This document shows positions 41,351-50,123 of a stretch of DNA of 64,000 nucleotides, piece after piece. The stretch is from Maricaulis sp963975345 (GTDB lineage Bacteria; Pseudomonadota; Alphaproteobacteria; Caulobacterales; Maricaulaceae), in contig NZ_CAXBGE010000012.1 in assembly GCF_963975345.1 (NCBI RefSeq), positions 1 to 64,000 on the forward strand, read 5' to 3'. Both the position numbers and the translations under genes were made by a program. Position 1 is the stretch's first letter. Each line of letters opens with the position of its first letter. The notes beneath the pieces are model-generated. The model saw nothing but the letters and a program-made list of their open reading frames with translations. It had not been told where the DNA came from and made no database searches.

Positions 41351-42664
41351 TTGCCCCTGTTCGATACCCTCGCCCGCAACCGGAAGTTCCGGCTTCCGCC
41401 CTTCGGTGCCTATCTGGCGCTGGTGGCCTGCTGGTTCTTCAGTTTCGGGCTGCAGACGACCCTGTTTCCCGGCGTCATCACCTTCACCCTTGGCGAAAGC
41501 CCCGAGCGGCTCGGCATCGCCCAAGCGGCGCTGACCGCGCCGATGATGTTGCTGCTGCCGCTGGCCGGTGTGTTGGCCGAGCGCCGCGACCGGCGCGGCA
41601 TCCTGTTCTATTTCTACATTTTCGCTGGCCTGAGCGCGCTGGCCCTCGCCGGCCTGCTGTTCACGGACCGGCTCTCCTATTGGACGATGGTCGGCTTTGC
41701 GCTGCTGATCGGCGTCGCCGGTGGCTTCGTGATGCCGGCCCGCGACAGCGCCATCAACCCGATCGTCCGCATCGCCGCCAGGACGCGTCATGGCGGGATC
41801 GATCTGCAACGCGCTATCGTATTGACCTCGACGGTGCAATTCGCCTCCCAGATCGCCGGCATGGGGGTCGGCTATTTCGCGGCCTGGACGGGACCGGCAG
41901 CCCTGTTCGCGCTACAAGGGGCCGGCTTGATCCTGGGCGGGCTGGCGGCGGCCTTCATCCCGCGCCTGGCCTCAAATCGTGGCCGCTCCACCGCCCACCC
42001 GATGGCCGATCTGGTCGATGGCTGGCGCGCCGTGATCCATTCACCGGTCCTGATGCCGATGACGGCGATCATGGTCGCGATCGGCTTTCTCGTCGTCGGC
42101 GGCGGCTTTCTGGTGCTCATTCCCCTGTTGATCCGCGAGACCTATGGCGGCGGCTTCCAGGAGATCGCCAGCTTGATGGTGTGTTTCTGGCTCGGCGCGC
42201 TGGCGGCCAATCTCGCTTTGGCGAATCTGCGCCAGATCGAGCGGCCGGGCCGCGCCGTCATCCTGGCGCAATGCGTCACCGTTGCGGCCTTGGGCGCATT
42301 CGCACTGCCGATGCCGCTCTGGGCGCTCTATGTGCTGGTGTTTTTCTGGGGCCTCGGAGCCGGTGTCGCGATCTCGCTGAGCCGGTCTGTCGTGCAGGAA
42401 CAGGCGCCGCCCGCCAAGCTGGCGCGGGTGATGTCGGTCTATCAGCTCGGCCTGTTTGGCGGCATGCCGGCCGGCGCCGTCATCATGGGTTTCCTGATCG
42501 GCGCCACCGGCCCACACATCGCCGCCCTGATCCCGATGGCCGGGCTTGCAGTTGTGCTGGTGTTGATCTGCCTCACAACGCCTATATGGTCCATCAAGCG
42601 CGGCCAACCGGTCGCCCCCATCACCGCATCCGAGGAGAGCGCTCATGCCAAGGCTGACCGATAG
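41351..42664 (+). CDS. MFS transporter, 12-helix
   Basis: 437 residues with 12 membrane segments. The family loop after helix 2-3 is AGVLAERRDRRGILFYF. The centre has FVMPARDSAINPIVRIAART, like enterobactin-exporter-type MFS proteins of the EntS/DHA3 group. Substrate unknown; efflux is likely. Start is TTG 41351; no in-frame ATG lies upstream, so the TTG is accepted with caution. Its end overlaps the msrB start by 20 bases, so they are coupled. Divergent from the DoxX gene. Confidence 0.9.
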   Translation: MPLFDTLARNRKFRLPPFGAYLALVACWFFSFGLQTTLFPGVITFTLGESPERLGIAQAALTAPMMLLLPLAGVLAERRDRRGILFYFYIFAGLSALALAGLLFTDRLSYWTMVGFALLIGVAGGFVMPARDSAINPIVRIAARTRHGGIDLQRAIVLTSTVQFASQIAGMGVGYFAAWTGPAALFALQGAGLILGGLAAAFIPRLASNRGRSTAHPMADLVDGWRAVIHSPVLMPMTAIMVAIGFLVVGGGFLVLIPLLIRETYGGGFQEIASLMVCFWLGALAANLALANLRQIERPGRAVILAQCVTVAALGAFALPMPLWALYVLVFFWGLGAGVAISLSRSVVQEQAPPAKLARVMSVYQLGLFGGMPAGAVIMGFLIGATGPHIAALIPMAGLAVVLVLICLTTPIWSIKRGQPVAPITASEESAHAKADR

Positions 42665-43052
42665 CGAAATTGCGCGCCTGCGCGCCGCCCTCGACCCCGC
42701 TACCGAGGCGATTGCATTCGCCGAAGGCACCGAGCCGCCCTTCTCTCACCCGCTCAATAACGAGAAACGCGCCGGAAGCTTTCACTGCGCCGTCTGCGGC
42801 GAGCGCGCTTTTGCCTCGGCGCATAAATACGAGTCCGGGTCGGGCTGGCCCTCCTTCTGGCAGCCCGCCGAACCGGACGCGATCTCGACCAGCACGGATT
42901 ACAAACTGCGCTATCCGCGCGTTGAGATTCACTGCGCCAATTGCGGCGCCCACATGGGTCATGTCTTCACTGACGGACCGCCGCCGACCGGTCAGCGCTA
43001 TTGCACCAATGGCGGCGTGCTCGACTTTCACGCCGATGCCGGGCAGGACTGA
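42645..43052 (+). CDS. msrB: Peptide-methionine (R)-S-oxide reductase
   Basis: 135 residues. Zinc Cys pairs are C48/C51 (HCAVCGE) and C97/C100 (HCANCGAHMGHVF); the catalytic Cys is C120 in GQRYCTNGGVLDF. The usual motif after it is RYCINSASL, so the NGG variant is a small departure. It reduces methionine-R-sulfoxide in proteins. Located in the 3' end of the MFS gene. Confidence 0.93.
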   Translation: MPRLTDSEIARLRAALDPATEAIAFAEGTEPPFSHPLNNEKRAGSFHCAVCGERAFASAHKYESGSGWPSFWQPAEPDAISTSTDYKLRYPRVEIHCANCGAHMGHVFTDGPPPTGQRYCTNGGVLDFHADAGQD

Positions 43053-43090
43053 CACTTAACAGCAGTCTAATGGCTAGCCAGGGGGCAATT

Positions 43091-45373
43091 ATGAAGCGAC
43101 TAACAGCCAACCAACGGGTGATTAAAATGGGTGCCGGGCTTGCCGCCCTGTTCGCCGCCGCCTGCAGCCCGGAGAGCAATATGACGACTGAGACCACATC
43201 TGCCGCAACCCACTCTGCCCTGATCGATCGCGCGCGCACGATCGAAGCGCCGATGGCCGAGCAACGCCCCGTAGAGATTGAACAACTCGGCTTCACCCGG
43301 ATCGATGAATACCAGTGGATCAAGGATGAGAACTGGCAGCAGGTCATGCGTGAGCCGGAAGTGCTCGACCCCGATGTCCGCGCCCTGCTCGATGCCGAAA
43401 ACGCCTATCTAGACAACGTGATGGAACCAACTGCCGGCTTGCAGGAACGGATTTTCCAGGAGATCCGCGGCCGCATCAAGGAAGACGACAGCTCGGTGCC
43501 CGAGCGCGATGGCGATTTCGAATATTTCAGCCGCTATCGCGAAGGCGGCCAATACCCGATCTATGCCCGCCGCCCGGTTGACCCGACCACGGGTGAAGCC
43601 ATTGGCGAAGAAGAGATTTTGATCGATGGTGATGCCGAAGCGGCCGATTTCGACTATCTCGATTTCGGTGAAGTCGAGCACAGCCCCGACCATCGCTATC
43701 TCGCCTATGCCGTCGATATCCGAGGCTCGGAATATTACGAAGTCCGCATCAAGGACATCGCCACAGGCGCAATTATCTCAACCCTGACTGACGAATCCAC
43801 CGGCGATTTCGTCTGGACCAATGACAGCGAAACCCTCTACTGGATCTGGCGCGACGATAATGGCCGCTCGGTCCGCGTCTATCGCCAGCCCCGCGACGGT
43901 GGCACCAGCGAACTGGTCTATGAAGAGCCCGATGCCGGCTTCTTCCTGTCGATCGGCCTGTCGGATGGCGAGAATTATGTCGTCATCAATGCCGGCGGCC
44001 ACACCTCCAACGAGATGCGCCTGATCGACGCCAATGATCCAACGGCCGAGCCGGTGCTGATCGCGCCGCGCGAAGACAATGTCGAATATTATCTGACAGA
44101 AGCCCCGGACCGCTTCTATTTCCGCACCAATCTCGACGGTGCCGTCGACTTCAAGATCATGTCGGCTCCGCTCGATAATCCCGGCCGCGAAAACTGGGTC
44201 GATGTCATCCCGAGCCGTCCCGGCGTGCTCGTGCTCGACCTGGTCGGTTTCCGCGATTGGCAAGTGCGGATGGAGCGTGAAAATGCCCTGCCACGCATCG
44301 TCGTACGCGAATACGCCACCGGTGCCGAACATCAGATCGACTTCGCCGAAGACGCCTATTCGCTCGGCGTTTCAGCCGGTTACGAATACGCCGTAAACAT
44401 GATCCGCTTCTCCTATGAGAGCCCCTCAACGCCTGAGGAGACATACGACTACGACATGCGCACCCGTGAACGCGTGCTGCGTAAGCGCCAGGAAGTGCCA
44501 TCCGGGCATGATCCAGCCGATTATGTCGTGCGCCGGATTATGGCACCGGCCGCTGACGGGGCCCAGATCCCGGTCACCATACTTTATCGTGCTGGCACAC
44601 CATTGGACGGTTCAGCCCCGCTGATGCTGTATGGCTATGGTTCCTACGGCATCACCATCCCGGCCGCCTTCCGAGTCACACCGCTCTCGCTGGTGGATCG
44701 CGGCATGGTCTACGCCATCGCCCATATTCGCGGCGGCATGGCCGGGGGCTATCAATGGTATCTCGACGGAAAGCTGGAGAATAAGGAGAACACTTTCTCC
44801 GATTTCGTCGCCGCCGGTGAGGCCCTCGCCCGCGAAGGCTATACCTCCCGCGGTCATATCGTCGCCTATGGCGGCTCGGCTGGCGGCCTGCTGGTCGGCG
44901 CTGCGATTAATCTCCAGCCTGACCTGTTTGCCGGTGCTATCGCGGCTGTGCCCTTTGTCGACGTCGTCAACACCATGTCAGACGCCGAATTGCCGCTCAC
45001 CCCACCGGAATGGCCCGAATGGGGCAATCCGATCGAGAGCGCTGAAGACTATCAAACGATGATCGCCTACAGCCCCTACGATCAGGTCGGCGAACATGCC
45101 TATCCGCACGTGCTGGCCACGGGTGGCCTGACCGATCCACGCGTCACCTATTGGGAGCCGACCAAATGGGTCGCACGCCTGCGTGACCGCCGCACCGATG
45201 ACGGTCTAACACTGCTCAGAATGAATATGGGCGCCGGCCATGGCGGCGCTTCAGGCCGGTTTGACAGCCTGCGTGAGACTGCCATGAACTGGGCCTTCGC
45301 GCTGATGACGGTCGGCCTCGCCGATGCCGAGGTCGACGCAATCGCGGCCGAGCCAGCTGCCGCTGCGGAATAA
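43091..45373 (+). CDS. S9 prolyl oligopeptidase-family peptidase (oligopeptidase B-like), lipoprotein
   Basis: About 760 residues. The signal peptide ends in a lipobox (ALFAAACSPESN), so the protein is probably lipid-anchored at the cell envelope. A seven-bladed beta-propeller (~90-460) is followed by the alpha/beta hydrolase domain with GYGSYGITIPAAF, the nucleophile Ser in AYGGSAGGLLVGAAINLQPD, Asp in TGGLTDPRV and His in GAGHGGASGRFDS. The Asp-rich substrate loop DVVNTMSDAELPLTPPEWPE resembles oligopeptidase B, which cleaves after Arg/Lys. I chose ATG 43091; the frame to 43001 overlaps msrB. Confidence 0.92.
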   Translation: MKRLTANQRVIKMGAGLAALFAAACSPESNMTTETTSAATHSALIDRARTIEAPMAEQRPVEIEQLGFTRIDEYQWIKDENWQQVMREPEVLDPDVRALLDAENAYLDNVMEPTAGLQERIFQEIRGRIKEDDSSVPERDGDFEYFSRYREGGQYPIYARRPVDPTTGEAIGEEEILIDGDAEAADFDYLDFGEVEHSPDHRYLAYAVDIRGSEYYEVRIKDIATGAIISTLTDESTGDFVWTNDSETLYWIWRDDNGRSVRVYRQPRDGGTSELVYEEPDAGFFLSIGLSDGENYVVINAGGHTSNEMRLIDANDPTAEPVLIAPREDNVEYYLTEAPDRFYFRTNLDGAVDFKIMSAPLDNPGRENWVDVIPSRPGVLVLDLVGFRDWQVRMERENALPRIVVREYATGAEHQIDFAEDAYSLGVSAGYEYAVNMIRFSYESPSTPEETYDYDMRTRERVLRKRQEVPSGHDPADYVVRRIMAPAADGAQIPVTILYRAGTPLDGSAPLMLYGYGSYGITIPAAFRVTPLSLVDRGMVYAIAHIRGGMAGGYQWYLDGKLENKENTFSDFVAAGEALAREGYTSRGHIVAYGGSAGGLLVGAAINLQPDLFAGAIAAVPFVDVVNTMSDAELPLTPPEWPEWGNPIESAEDYQTMIAYSPYDQVGEHAYPHVLATGGLTDPRVTYWEPTKWVARLRDRRTDDGLTLLRMNMGAGHGGASGRFDSLRETAMNWAFALMTVGLADAEVDAIAAEPAAAAE

Positions 45374-45377
45374 AATA

Positions 45378-45407
45378 GGCCCGCTGCGAGCAAGCTCGCA
45401 GCGGGCC
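45378..45407. terminator. Strong bidirectional hairpin between peptidase and TonB genes
   Basis: GGCCCGCTGCGAG (45378-45390) and its perfect complement (45395-45407) enclose CAAG. On the minus strand TATTTTATT follows the stem; on the plus strand there is no T-tract. It separates convergent genes. Confidence 0.8.
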
Positions 45408-45449
45408 GGTTCCGGCCGGACGGGGCCATCCGCAGCGACCGGAAAGCGG

Positions 45450-46067
45450 TCATTCGTCGAGGCGAAAGACCAACTGGGTCGTCGCACCGCGAAACATCAC
45501 GGGCTCACCATCTTCGACCTGCGGGCTATAGCGCCAGCGCGACACCGCATTCACCGACGCACTCTCGAACAGCGAGCTGGAGCAATTCAGCGACCGCACA
45601 TTGGTGGTCGTTCCCTGCGGCGTGATGTCGAACAGCATGGTGCACTGGCCTTCCAGCATCCGCTCGGCTGCGCGTATCGGATAGCTCGGCTGAACCCGCA
45701 CGACCGGCACCGGGTTACGCTCGGTGATCACGATGCTACCCGCACCGCTGATTTCGGCACGACCGATAGCCGGCAAGACAAGGGTGGAGATTGAAGTCCC
45801 CGGGTCAAGCGAGCTGGTTGCCGTGTCAATCACCGGCCGGATCGGTGGCGGCGCGACGGGGTCAACGAGGATCATGTCCGGTGTGCGGTCTGGCGGGGTA
45901 TCGATCGGTTCGAATTTGATGACGACATCGGGCCTATCGACCTCGGCCGCCGGATGTACCGGTCCGATATCGATCAGTTGCCGCATCATCAGGAACAGGG
46001 CAACCGTGATGACGGCCGCGACGGGCAGGATCAGCGAAATTCTTAGAGACTGAAAAGTGGCTGTCAT
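45450..46067 (-). CDS. TonB-like energy transducer, isolated copy
   Basis: 205 residues. An N-terminal membrane anchor (SLILPVAAVITVALFLMMRQ) is followed by a Pro/Asp-rich linker (PVAPPPIRPVID) and a C-terminal TonB domain: PVVRVQPSYPIRAAERMLEG, then QCTMLFDITPQGTTTNVRSL and SVNAVSRWRYSPQVEDGEPV. I chose ATG 46067 (MTATFQS). It closely resembles the TonB at 48114-48731, but a terminator (46367-46395) separates it from that operon, so it is probably transcribed alone. Confidence 0.88.
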   Translation of the reverse strand: MTATFQSLRISLILPVAAVITVALFLMMRQLIDIGPVHPAAEVDRPDVVIKFEPIDTPPDRTPDMILVDPVAPPPIRPVIDTATSSLDPGTSISTLVLPAIGRAEISGAGSIVITERNPVPVVRVQPSYPIRAAERMLEGQCTMLFDITPQGTTTNVRSLNCSSSLFESASVNAVSRWRYSPQVEDGEPVMFRGATTQLVFRLDE

Positions 46068-46366
46068 CCGACAAACCTCCCCTTGGACAGTGTCTGCACG
46101 GCCCCGCCAGCGTCTGTCTCTCGACCCGCCGCTGCCCCGGGGCGTTAGCCGCACGCCGGGGTGGCGAGTGTGACGCAGAGCTACAACACAGCCCCGCGCC
46201 ACAGCGATAATCTGCTCTGAAGAGGCGGCGAAAGCGCGGCGGAACAAGGAGGGATTGTGGCCATTGCGGGGTAATTCTTCGGACACCCCCTCCGTTCAGG
46301 CCCGCTCAGACCTGTTCGAATTGCTTCGGGAAGAGGTCGGTGGTGCCGGCACGTCCTGCCCAAGAA

Positions 46367-46395
46367 AAACGCCCCGGCCAGAAGCCGGGGCGTTT
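46367..46395 (-). terminator. Intrinsic terminator after the TPR gene
   Basis: AAACGCCCCGGC (46367-46378) pairs with GCCGGGGCGTTT (46384-46395) around CAGAA. Read on the minus strand the stem is followed by TTC after the T-run of the arm (GTTTTTC). It ends the DUF3450-to-TPR operon. Confidence 0.8.
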
Positions 46396-46442
46396 GTCAT
46401 TTCACGATAGCCACACCCGCAAAGCGGGAAGGGCAAAGCCGT

Positions 46443-47975
46443 TTAACCGGCCTCGTCAGGCGTTTCCGCGGGCGCTGCGGTCGGCGTGGCCGCAGCAACG
46501 CGGGCGATCGGATCGCCATACTGATTGTAGAGGTCGCTACACCGCTGCGGGACATTGACGACGATCCGTCCGGTCTCATCGACGGTGCCGAGCAGCACTG
46601 CCGTTTCCTTCAGATCCTCGACCCCAAACCGGCACTCGTCCTGACGAACGCGCTCGCGGATGCGGGTACGGTCGCCTTCAGAGCGGATCAAACCATTGAT
46701 ATATGTGGTATAACCATTCGCCGTTGAACGCGAATACGGATAGCGGGCCGCCTCACGGAAAGCTGCCAGGGCAGATTGCCGACGATCAAGCTCGAGGCGC
46801 ACCGTACCAAGTAATGCCCAAGCCGTCCCAGGACGATCGATTCCGCCCCGATTGAGCGCGTCCTCGAACGCCGTTTCGGATTCAGAAAGTTGACGGTCCT
46901 GATAGAGCGCTTCGGCAAGCTTGAGATAGTCATCACCTGCACCAGAGAGTTGGGCCACCTGCCGTAGAACCGGAATGGCACGCTCCCATTCGCGGGCCTG
47001 ACGCCACATATTGGCAAGCAGGTTGAGATTGCGTTGCGTGCGCTCGACGGTTCCCGAATTTATCTCCCGCTCAAGAATCAGAGCGCCGCGATAGGGGTAT
47101 TCGAAATAGCTGTAATACTGAGCCAGCGCTTCGATTTCACGCCCTAATGTGAGCATGCCGTTGATATACATGATCTTGTTGGCTTCGAACGCATCTTCTT
47201 CCCGACCAACCTGAGCCAAGAGCGAAGCGTAGGACTGCCAGTTGCTTTTCTCGGTCGGCCAACGCTGCACCATCTCTTCGACGATGCTCATTTGCTGGGG
47301 AACCATTTCCAGCTGCTGGTAATAGAACAGCATCAGGCTGTAATCGCCGCGCTGGCGATCAGCCGCAGGGATCAGCGCCCAGAAGCGATTGGCCCAGGTC
47401 AGCCCCTCACGATAGCGCTCCGCTTGGCCATAGGCCTGTGCCAGCATGCGCGCCAGCGGCGCATTGATGATCTCGGTACCGCCATCGGCAACGGCACGCT
47501 CCATCGACGCGATCCCGCGGGTGTAATCTTCAATCGTGATGTAGAGCTGGCCGATATTAATGCGATAGCTGACCACTTCGCTGGGAAGCATCGCACCGGT
47601 ATCAATTGCGGCTGTCCAGTCCTGGATCGCCTGAGTCACCCTATCGGTCTCATAATAGGCCCGGCCGCGCAATTGCAGGGATACGGCGCGCTCATAAGGA
47701 TTGATACTTGTTGTCGCCAGCGCCCGATTCAGCGTGGTGATCGAGTCGTTGTACAATTCGCTTTCCTGCTGCGCAAAGGCCTCTTGGACGATCTCACCGA
47801 TCGCCGCAGAAAATACCCGGTCCGCCGCATTCTGTTCGGATTGCTCGTCAGAACGGCGCTCGCGCCTTTGGGCATCCGCTGTCGCGAAAGCACCACCGGT
47901 CAGCGACACGGCAATCGCGAGCATGGCCAGCTTGCGGGTTACCCCAGTCAGATCGAAACCGCTAAAACGGATCAT
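46443..47975 (-). CDS. Secreted TPR protein of the TonB2-type operon
   Basis: About 510 residues. A signal peptide (LAMLAIAVSLTGGAFATADA) is followed by tetratricopeptide-like helical pairs, e.g. ERAVSLQLRGRAYYETDRVT, MLAQAYGQAERYREGLTWAN and LKLAEALYQDRQLSESETAF. I chose ATG 47975 because AAGGAG lies exactly six bases upstream; ATG 47990 would place that site inside the gene. TPR proteins accompany ExbB2/ExbD2/TonB2 clusters in gammaproteobacteria, where they assist transport in the periplasm. Confidence 0.88.
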   Translation of the reverse strand: MIRFSGFDLTGVTRKLAMLAIAVSLTGGAFATADAQRRERRSDEQSEQNAADRVFSAAIGEIVQEAFAQQESELYNDSITTLNRALATTSINPYERAVSLQLRGRAYYETDRVTQAIQDWTAAIDTGAMLPSEVVSYRINIGQLYITIEDYTRGIASMERAVADGGTEIINAPLARMLAQAYGQAERYREGLTWANRFWALIPAADRQRGDYSLMLFYYQQLEMVPQQMSIVEEMVQRWPTEKSNWQSYASLLAQVGREEDAFEANKIMYINGMLTLGREIEALAQYYSYFEYPYRGALILEREINSGTVERTQRNLNLLANMWRQAREWERAIPVLRQVAQLSGAGDDYLKLAEALYQDRQLSESETAFEDALNRGGIDRPGTAWALLGTVRLELDRRQSALAAFREAARYPYSRSTANGYTTYINGLIRSEGDRTRIRERVRQDECRFGVEDLKETAVLLGTVDETGRIVVNVPQRCSDLYNQYGDPIARVAAATPTAAPAETPDEAG

Positions 47976-48067
47976 CGATGGCTCCTTCATACCCGTCCCG
48001 CTCCCCTGGACAGGCTTTCACAAACTTCAAGGGTGGCGCCTTTATGGCGAGCACCCGACCCCGCAGT

Positions 48068-48109
48068 CACCGCTGAATGAACGTGGTGGGCCACGCGCAT
48101 TCAGCGGTG
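48068..48109. other. Long hairpin just after tonB stop
   Basis: Arms CACCGCTGAATG (48068-48079) and CATTCAGCGGTG (48098-48109) pair perfectly, with an inner CGTGG/CCACG stem. On the plus strand TTTTCTATT follows. On the minus strand, the direction of transcription, there is no T-tract, so it is more likely an mRNA-processing or stability element between tonB and the TPR gene than a terminator. Confidence 0.6.
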
Positions 48110-48113
48110 TTTT

Positions 48114-48731
48114 CTATTCTGACAGCCGGAAGTCGAAGCGTGTCTCCACGCCGCGGCGTGCTACCGGCACACCATTCTCGACCTTCGGGTTATAGCGCCA
48201 TCTTTCAACCGCGCGTTGGGCCGCCCGTTCGAACAGAGAACTGTCGCACCGGGTGATCTGGATATTCGTTGGCGTTCCGTCCGGTGAGACGTCGAAGCGC
48301 GCATAGCACGTTCCTTCGATACCCCGTTCAGCCGCCCGCATTGGGTATTGCGGCTCAATCCGGACCAGTGGCTGCGCATCACGGTCAGAGACCGAGAAGC
48401 TGACGCTGTCACTGTTCAATTGCGGTGCCGCAAAATCAGGAATGGCACCCATAACCGTCGCCAAACCTTCAGTAGGCTGTTCGGCCCGCTGACGGTCGAT
48501 TTGTGGCGGCGGTGGTGGTGGTTCAACCTGCTGCACATCTTCGATCGTGGTATCCCGGCGACGCGCCGCGATGTCCTGAACTTCATCATTGATGCTGAAC
48601 GACAGATCGTCCTCGGCGGCCTTGGGCGGCTCGCCTTCAGTAAAGATCAGGCGTGTCATCAGAAGGAAGAGCGCGACCGTCACAATGGCGGCAATCGGAA
48701 TTCCGCCGATGAGGCGAATTATGCTTCCCAT
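48114..48731 (-). CDS. TonB-like energy transducer of the TonB2-type operon
   Basis: 205 residues. Membrane anchor IGGIPIAAIVTVALFLLMTR, a linker with PPPPPPQIDRQRAEQP, and a C-terminal domain QPLVRIEPQYPMRAAERGIE with CYARFDVSPDGTPTNIQITR and AVERWRYNPKVENGVPVARR. TonB passes proton-motive energy from ExbB/ExbD to outer-membrane receptors. Small size and short linker are typical of TonB2. It lies 12 bases after exbD. Confidence 0.9.
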   Translation of the reverse strand: MGSIIRLIGGIPIAAIVTVALFLLMTRLIFTEGEPPKAAEDDLSFSINDEVQDIAARRRDTTIEDVQQVEPPPPPPQIDRQRAEQPTEGLATVMGAIPDFAAPQLNSDSVSFSVSDRDAQPLVRIEPQYPMRAAERGIEGTCYARFDVSPDGTPTNIQITRCDSSLFERAAQRAVERWRYNPKVENGVPVARRGVETRFDFRLSE

Positions 48732-48743
48732 AATCTGTCCTCC

Positions 48744-49148
48744 CTAGTTCTGTAACGTCGAAATTTTGACGTCGACACCCATTTCCGTGAGCAGATCCTG
48801 GACGTCGAGAATAACACCGATATCGGCGGCCTCATCACCCTGGATCATCGCCCGGCCTTTGGGGTTCTCTTGCAAAAGCTGCTCGATAACGCCCCGCAAT
48901 TCAGCCATCTCATAGACCCGGCGATTAACCCAGATCTCGTTATTGGCGGTCACTGCGACGAGCATGGACGGATTCTCATCCTGCTCGGTCACGGCATCTG
49001 GACGGACCACCGTAATACCCGGCTCCTTGATGAAGACGGAGGTCACGATGAAAAAGATCAGCAGAATGAAAACGACATCCAACATGGGCGTCATGTTCAG
49101 TTCGACTTCTTCTTCTCCGGTACTTACGCGGCTAACACGGCGCGCCAT
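48744..49148 (-). CDS. exbD: ExbD/TolR-family protein
   Basis: 134 residues. The cytoplasmic start EEEVELNMTPMLDVVFILLI carries the conserved transmembrane Asp (MLDVVF). A periplasmic domain follows, with ITVVRPDAVTEQDENPSMLV and GRAMIQGDEAADIGVILDVQ. Second of two exbD genes in tandem. Confidence 0.93.
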   Translation of the reverse strand: MARRVSRVSTGEEEVELNMTPMLDVVFILLIFFIVTSVFIKEPGITVVRPDAVTEQDENPSMLVAVTANNEIWVNRRVYEMAELRGVIEQLLQENPKGRAMIQGDEAADIGVILDVQDLLTEMGVDVKISTLQN

Positions 49149-49165
49149 ATTGAACCTCCCCGGAC

Positions 49166-49576
49166 CTAACCGTTATCGTGGTTGCGCTGGAGCGAGACCG
49201 GAATGCCATTGGCACCCATCTCATCCCAGATCTGAACAATGACGCCATGGTCGGCTTGATCTTCAACATCGACCAATACCGCGCTGCCCGGATCTTCCGA
49301 ACGGAAACGGTTCACGGCCGCCAATACCCGGTCCACATCGGTCCGGACCTGGTTGACGAAGATATTATTATCTCCGTCCACCTGGACCAGGATCGGCGGG
49401 GATGCCGGCTGGTTGTCCTGTGGCGGTGTATCCGCCGGTGGCCGCATGTCGATCCCCTCTTCCGAGAGGAAGGTCGCAGTCACGATGAAGAAGATCAGCA
49501 GGATAAAGACGATATCCAGCATCGGGGTCATATTGACCTCGGCCTGGTCGTCCGTGTGCTTGGCTCGACGTCTCAT
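49166..49576 (-). CDS. exbD: ExbD/TolR-family protein
   Basis: 136 residues. DQAEVNMTPMLDIVFILLIF holds the key Asp; the periplasmic part has NNIFVNQVRTDVDRVLAAVN and SAVLVDVEDQADHGVIVQIW. Start overlaps the exbB stop by four bases. Confidence 0.93.
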   Translation of the reverse strand: MRRRAKHTDDQAEVNMTPMLDIVFILLIFFIVTATFLSEEGIDMRPPADTPPQDNQPASPPILVQVDGDNNIFVNQVRTDVDRVLAAVNRFRSEDPGSAVLVDVEDQADHGVIVQIWDEMGANGIPVSLQRNHDNG

Positions 49577-50109
49577 GACTGAACCCCTTCACCAATTTCG
49601 AGCTTGTCAGCCAGGCGCGCAACGCGGCGCTTGGCCAGAATCTCGATCTGGGTCGCGAAAATCAGTCCGGACAGGGATGCCACCATCCCTGCCATGGTCG
49701 GGATCGTGGCCCGGGACACGCCGGCCGACATGGCCTGTGCGTCCGAAGACCCTGAAATCGCCATGACGTCGAACACTGAGACCATGCCGGTCACTGTACC
49801 CAACAATCCAAAGAGCGGGGCGACCGCGACGAGGGTTTTCACCAACTCGACATTTTGATCGCAACGCTGCTTAACCTCCGAGATGAGCTGGTCGCGGATC
49901 GCATGGGCATACCAAGACTGTCGGTCTGTCCGTGCTGACCACTCCCGCATCGCCGCACCTTCTTGTCCGCCAAAGGCGAAGTAGAAGTAGGCGAAGCGCT
50001 CGAGGATGAAAGCCCACATTACAAAGGTCGTTATCATAATAACAACCAGAACGGGGCCTCCGCGCTCGAGGAACTCCTGAAGGCCGATGCTTACGGCCTG
50101 GAAATCCAT
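49573..50109 (-). CDS. exbB: ExbB/TolQ-family proton channel protein
   Basis: 178 residues, three membrane helices, with LVAVAPLFGLLGTVTGMVSV followed by FDVMAISGSSDAQAMSAGVS and MAGMVASLSGLIFATQIEIL in the conserved MotA/TolQ/ExbB region. Short ExbB2-type. With ExbD it forms the proton-driven motor. Confidence 0.93.
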   Translation of the reverse strand: MDFQAVSIGLQEFLERGGPVLVVIMITTFVMWAFILERFAYFYFAFGGQEGAAMREWSARTDRQSWYAHAIRDQLISEVKQRCDQNVELVKTLVAVAPLFGLLGTVTGMVSVFDVMAISGSSDAQAMSAGVSRATIPTMAGMVASLSGLIFATQIEILAKRRVARLADKLEIGEGVQS

Positions 50110-50123
50110 AACGCTTCCTCCAA

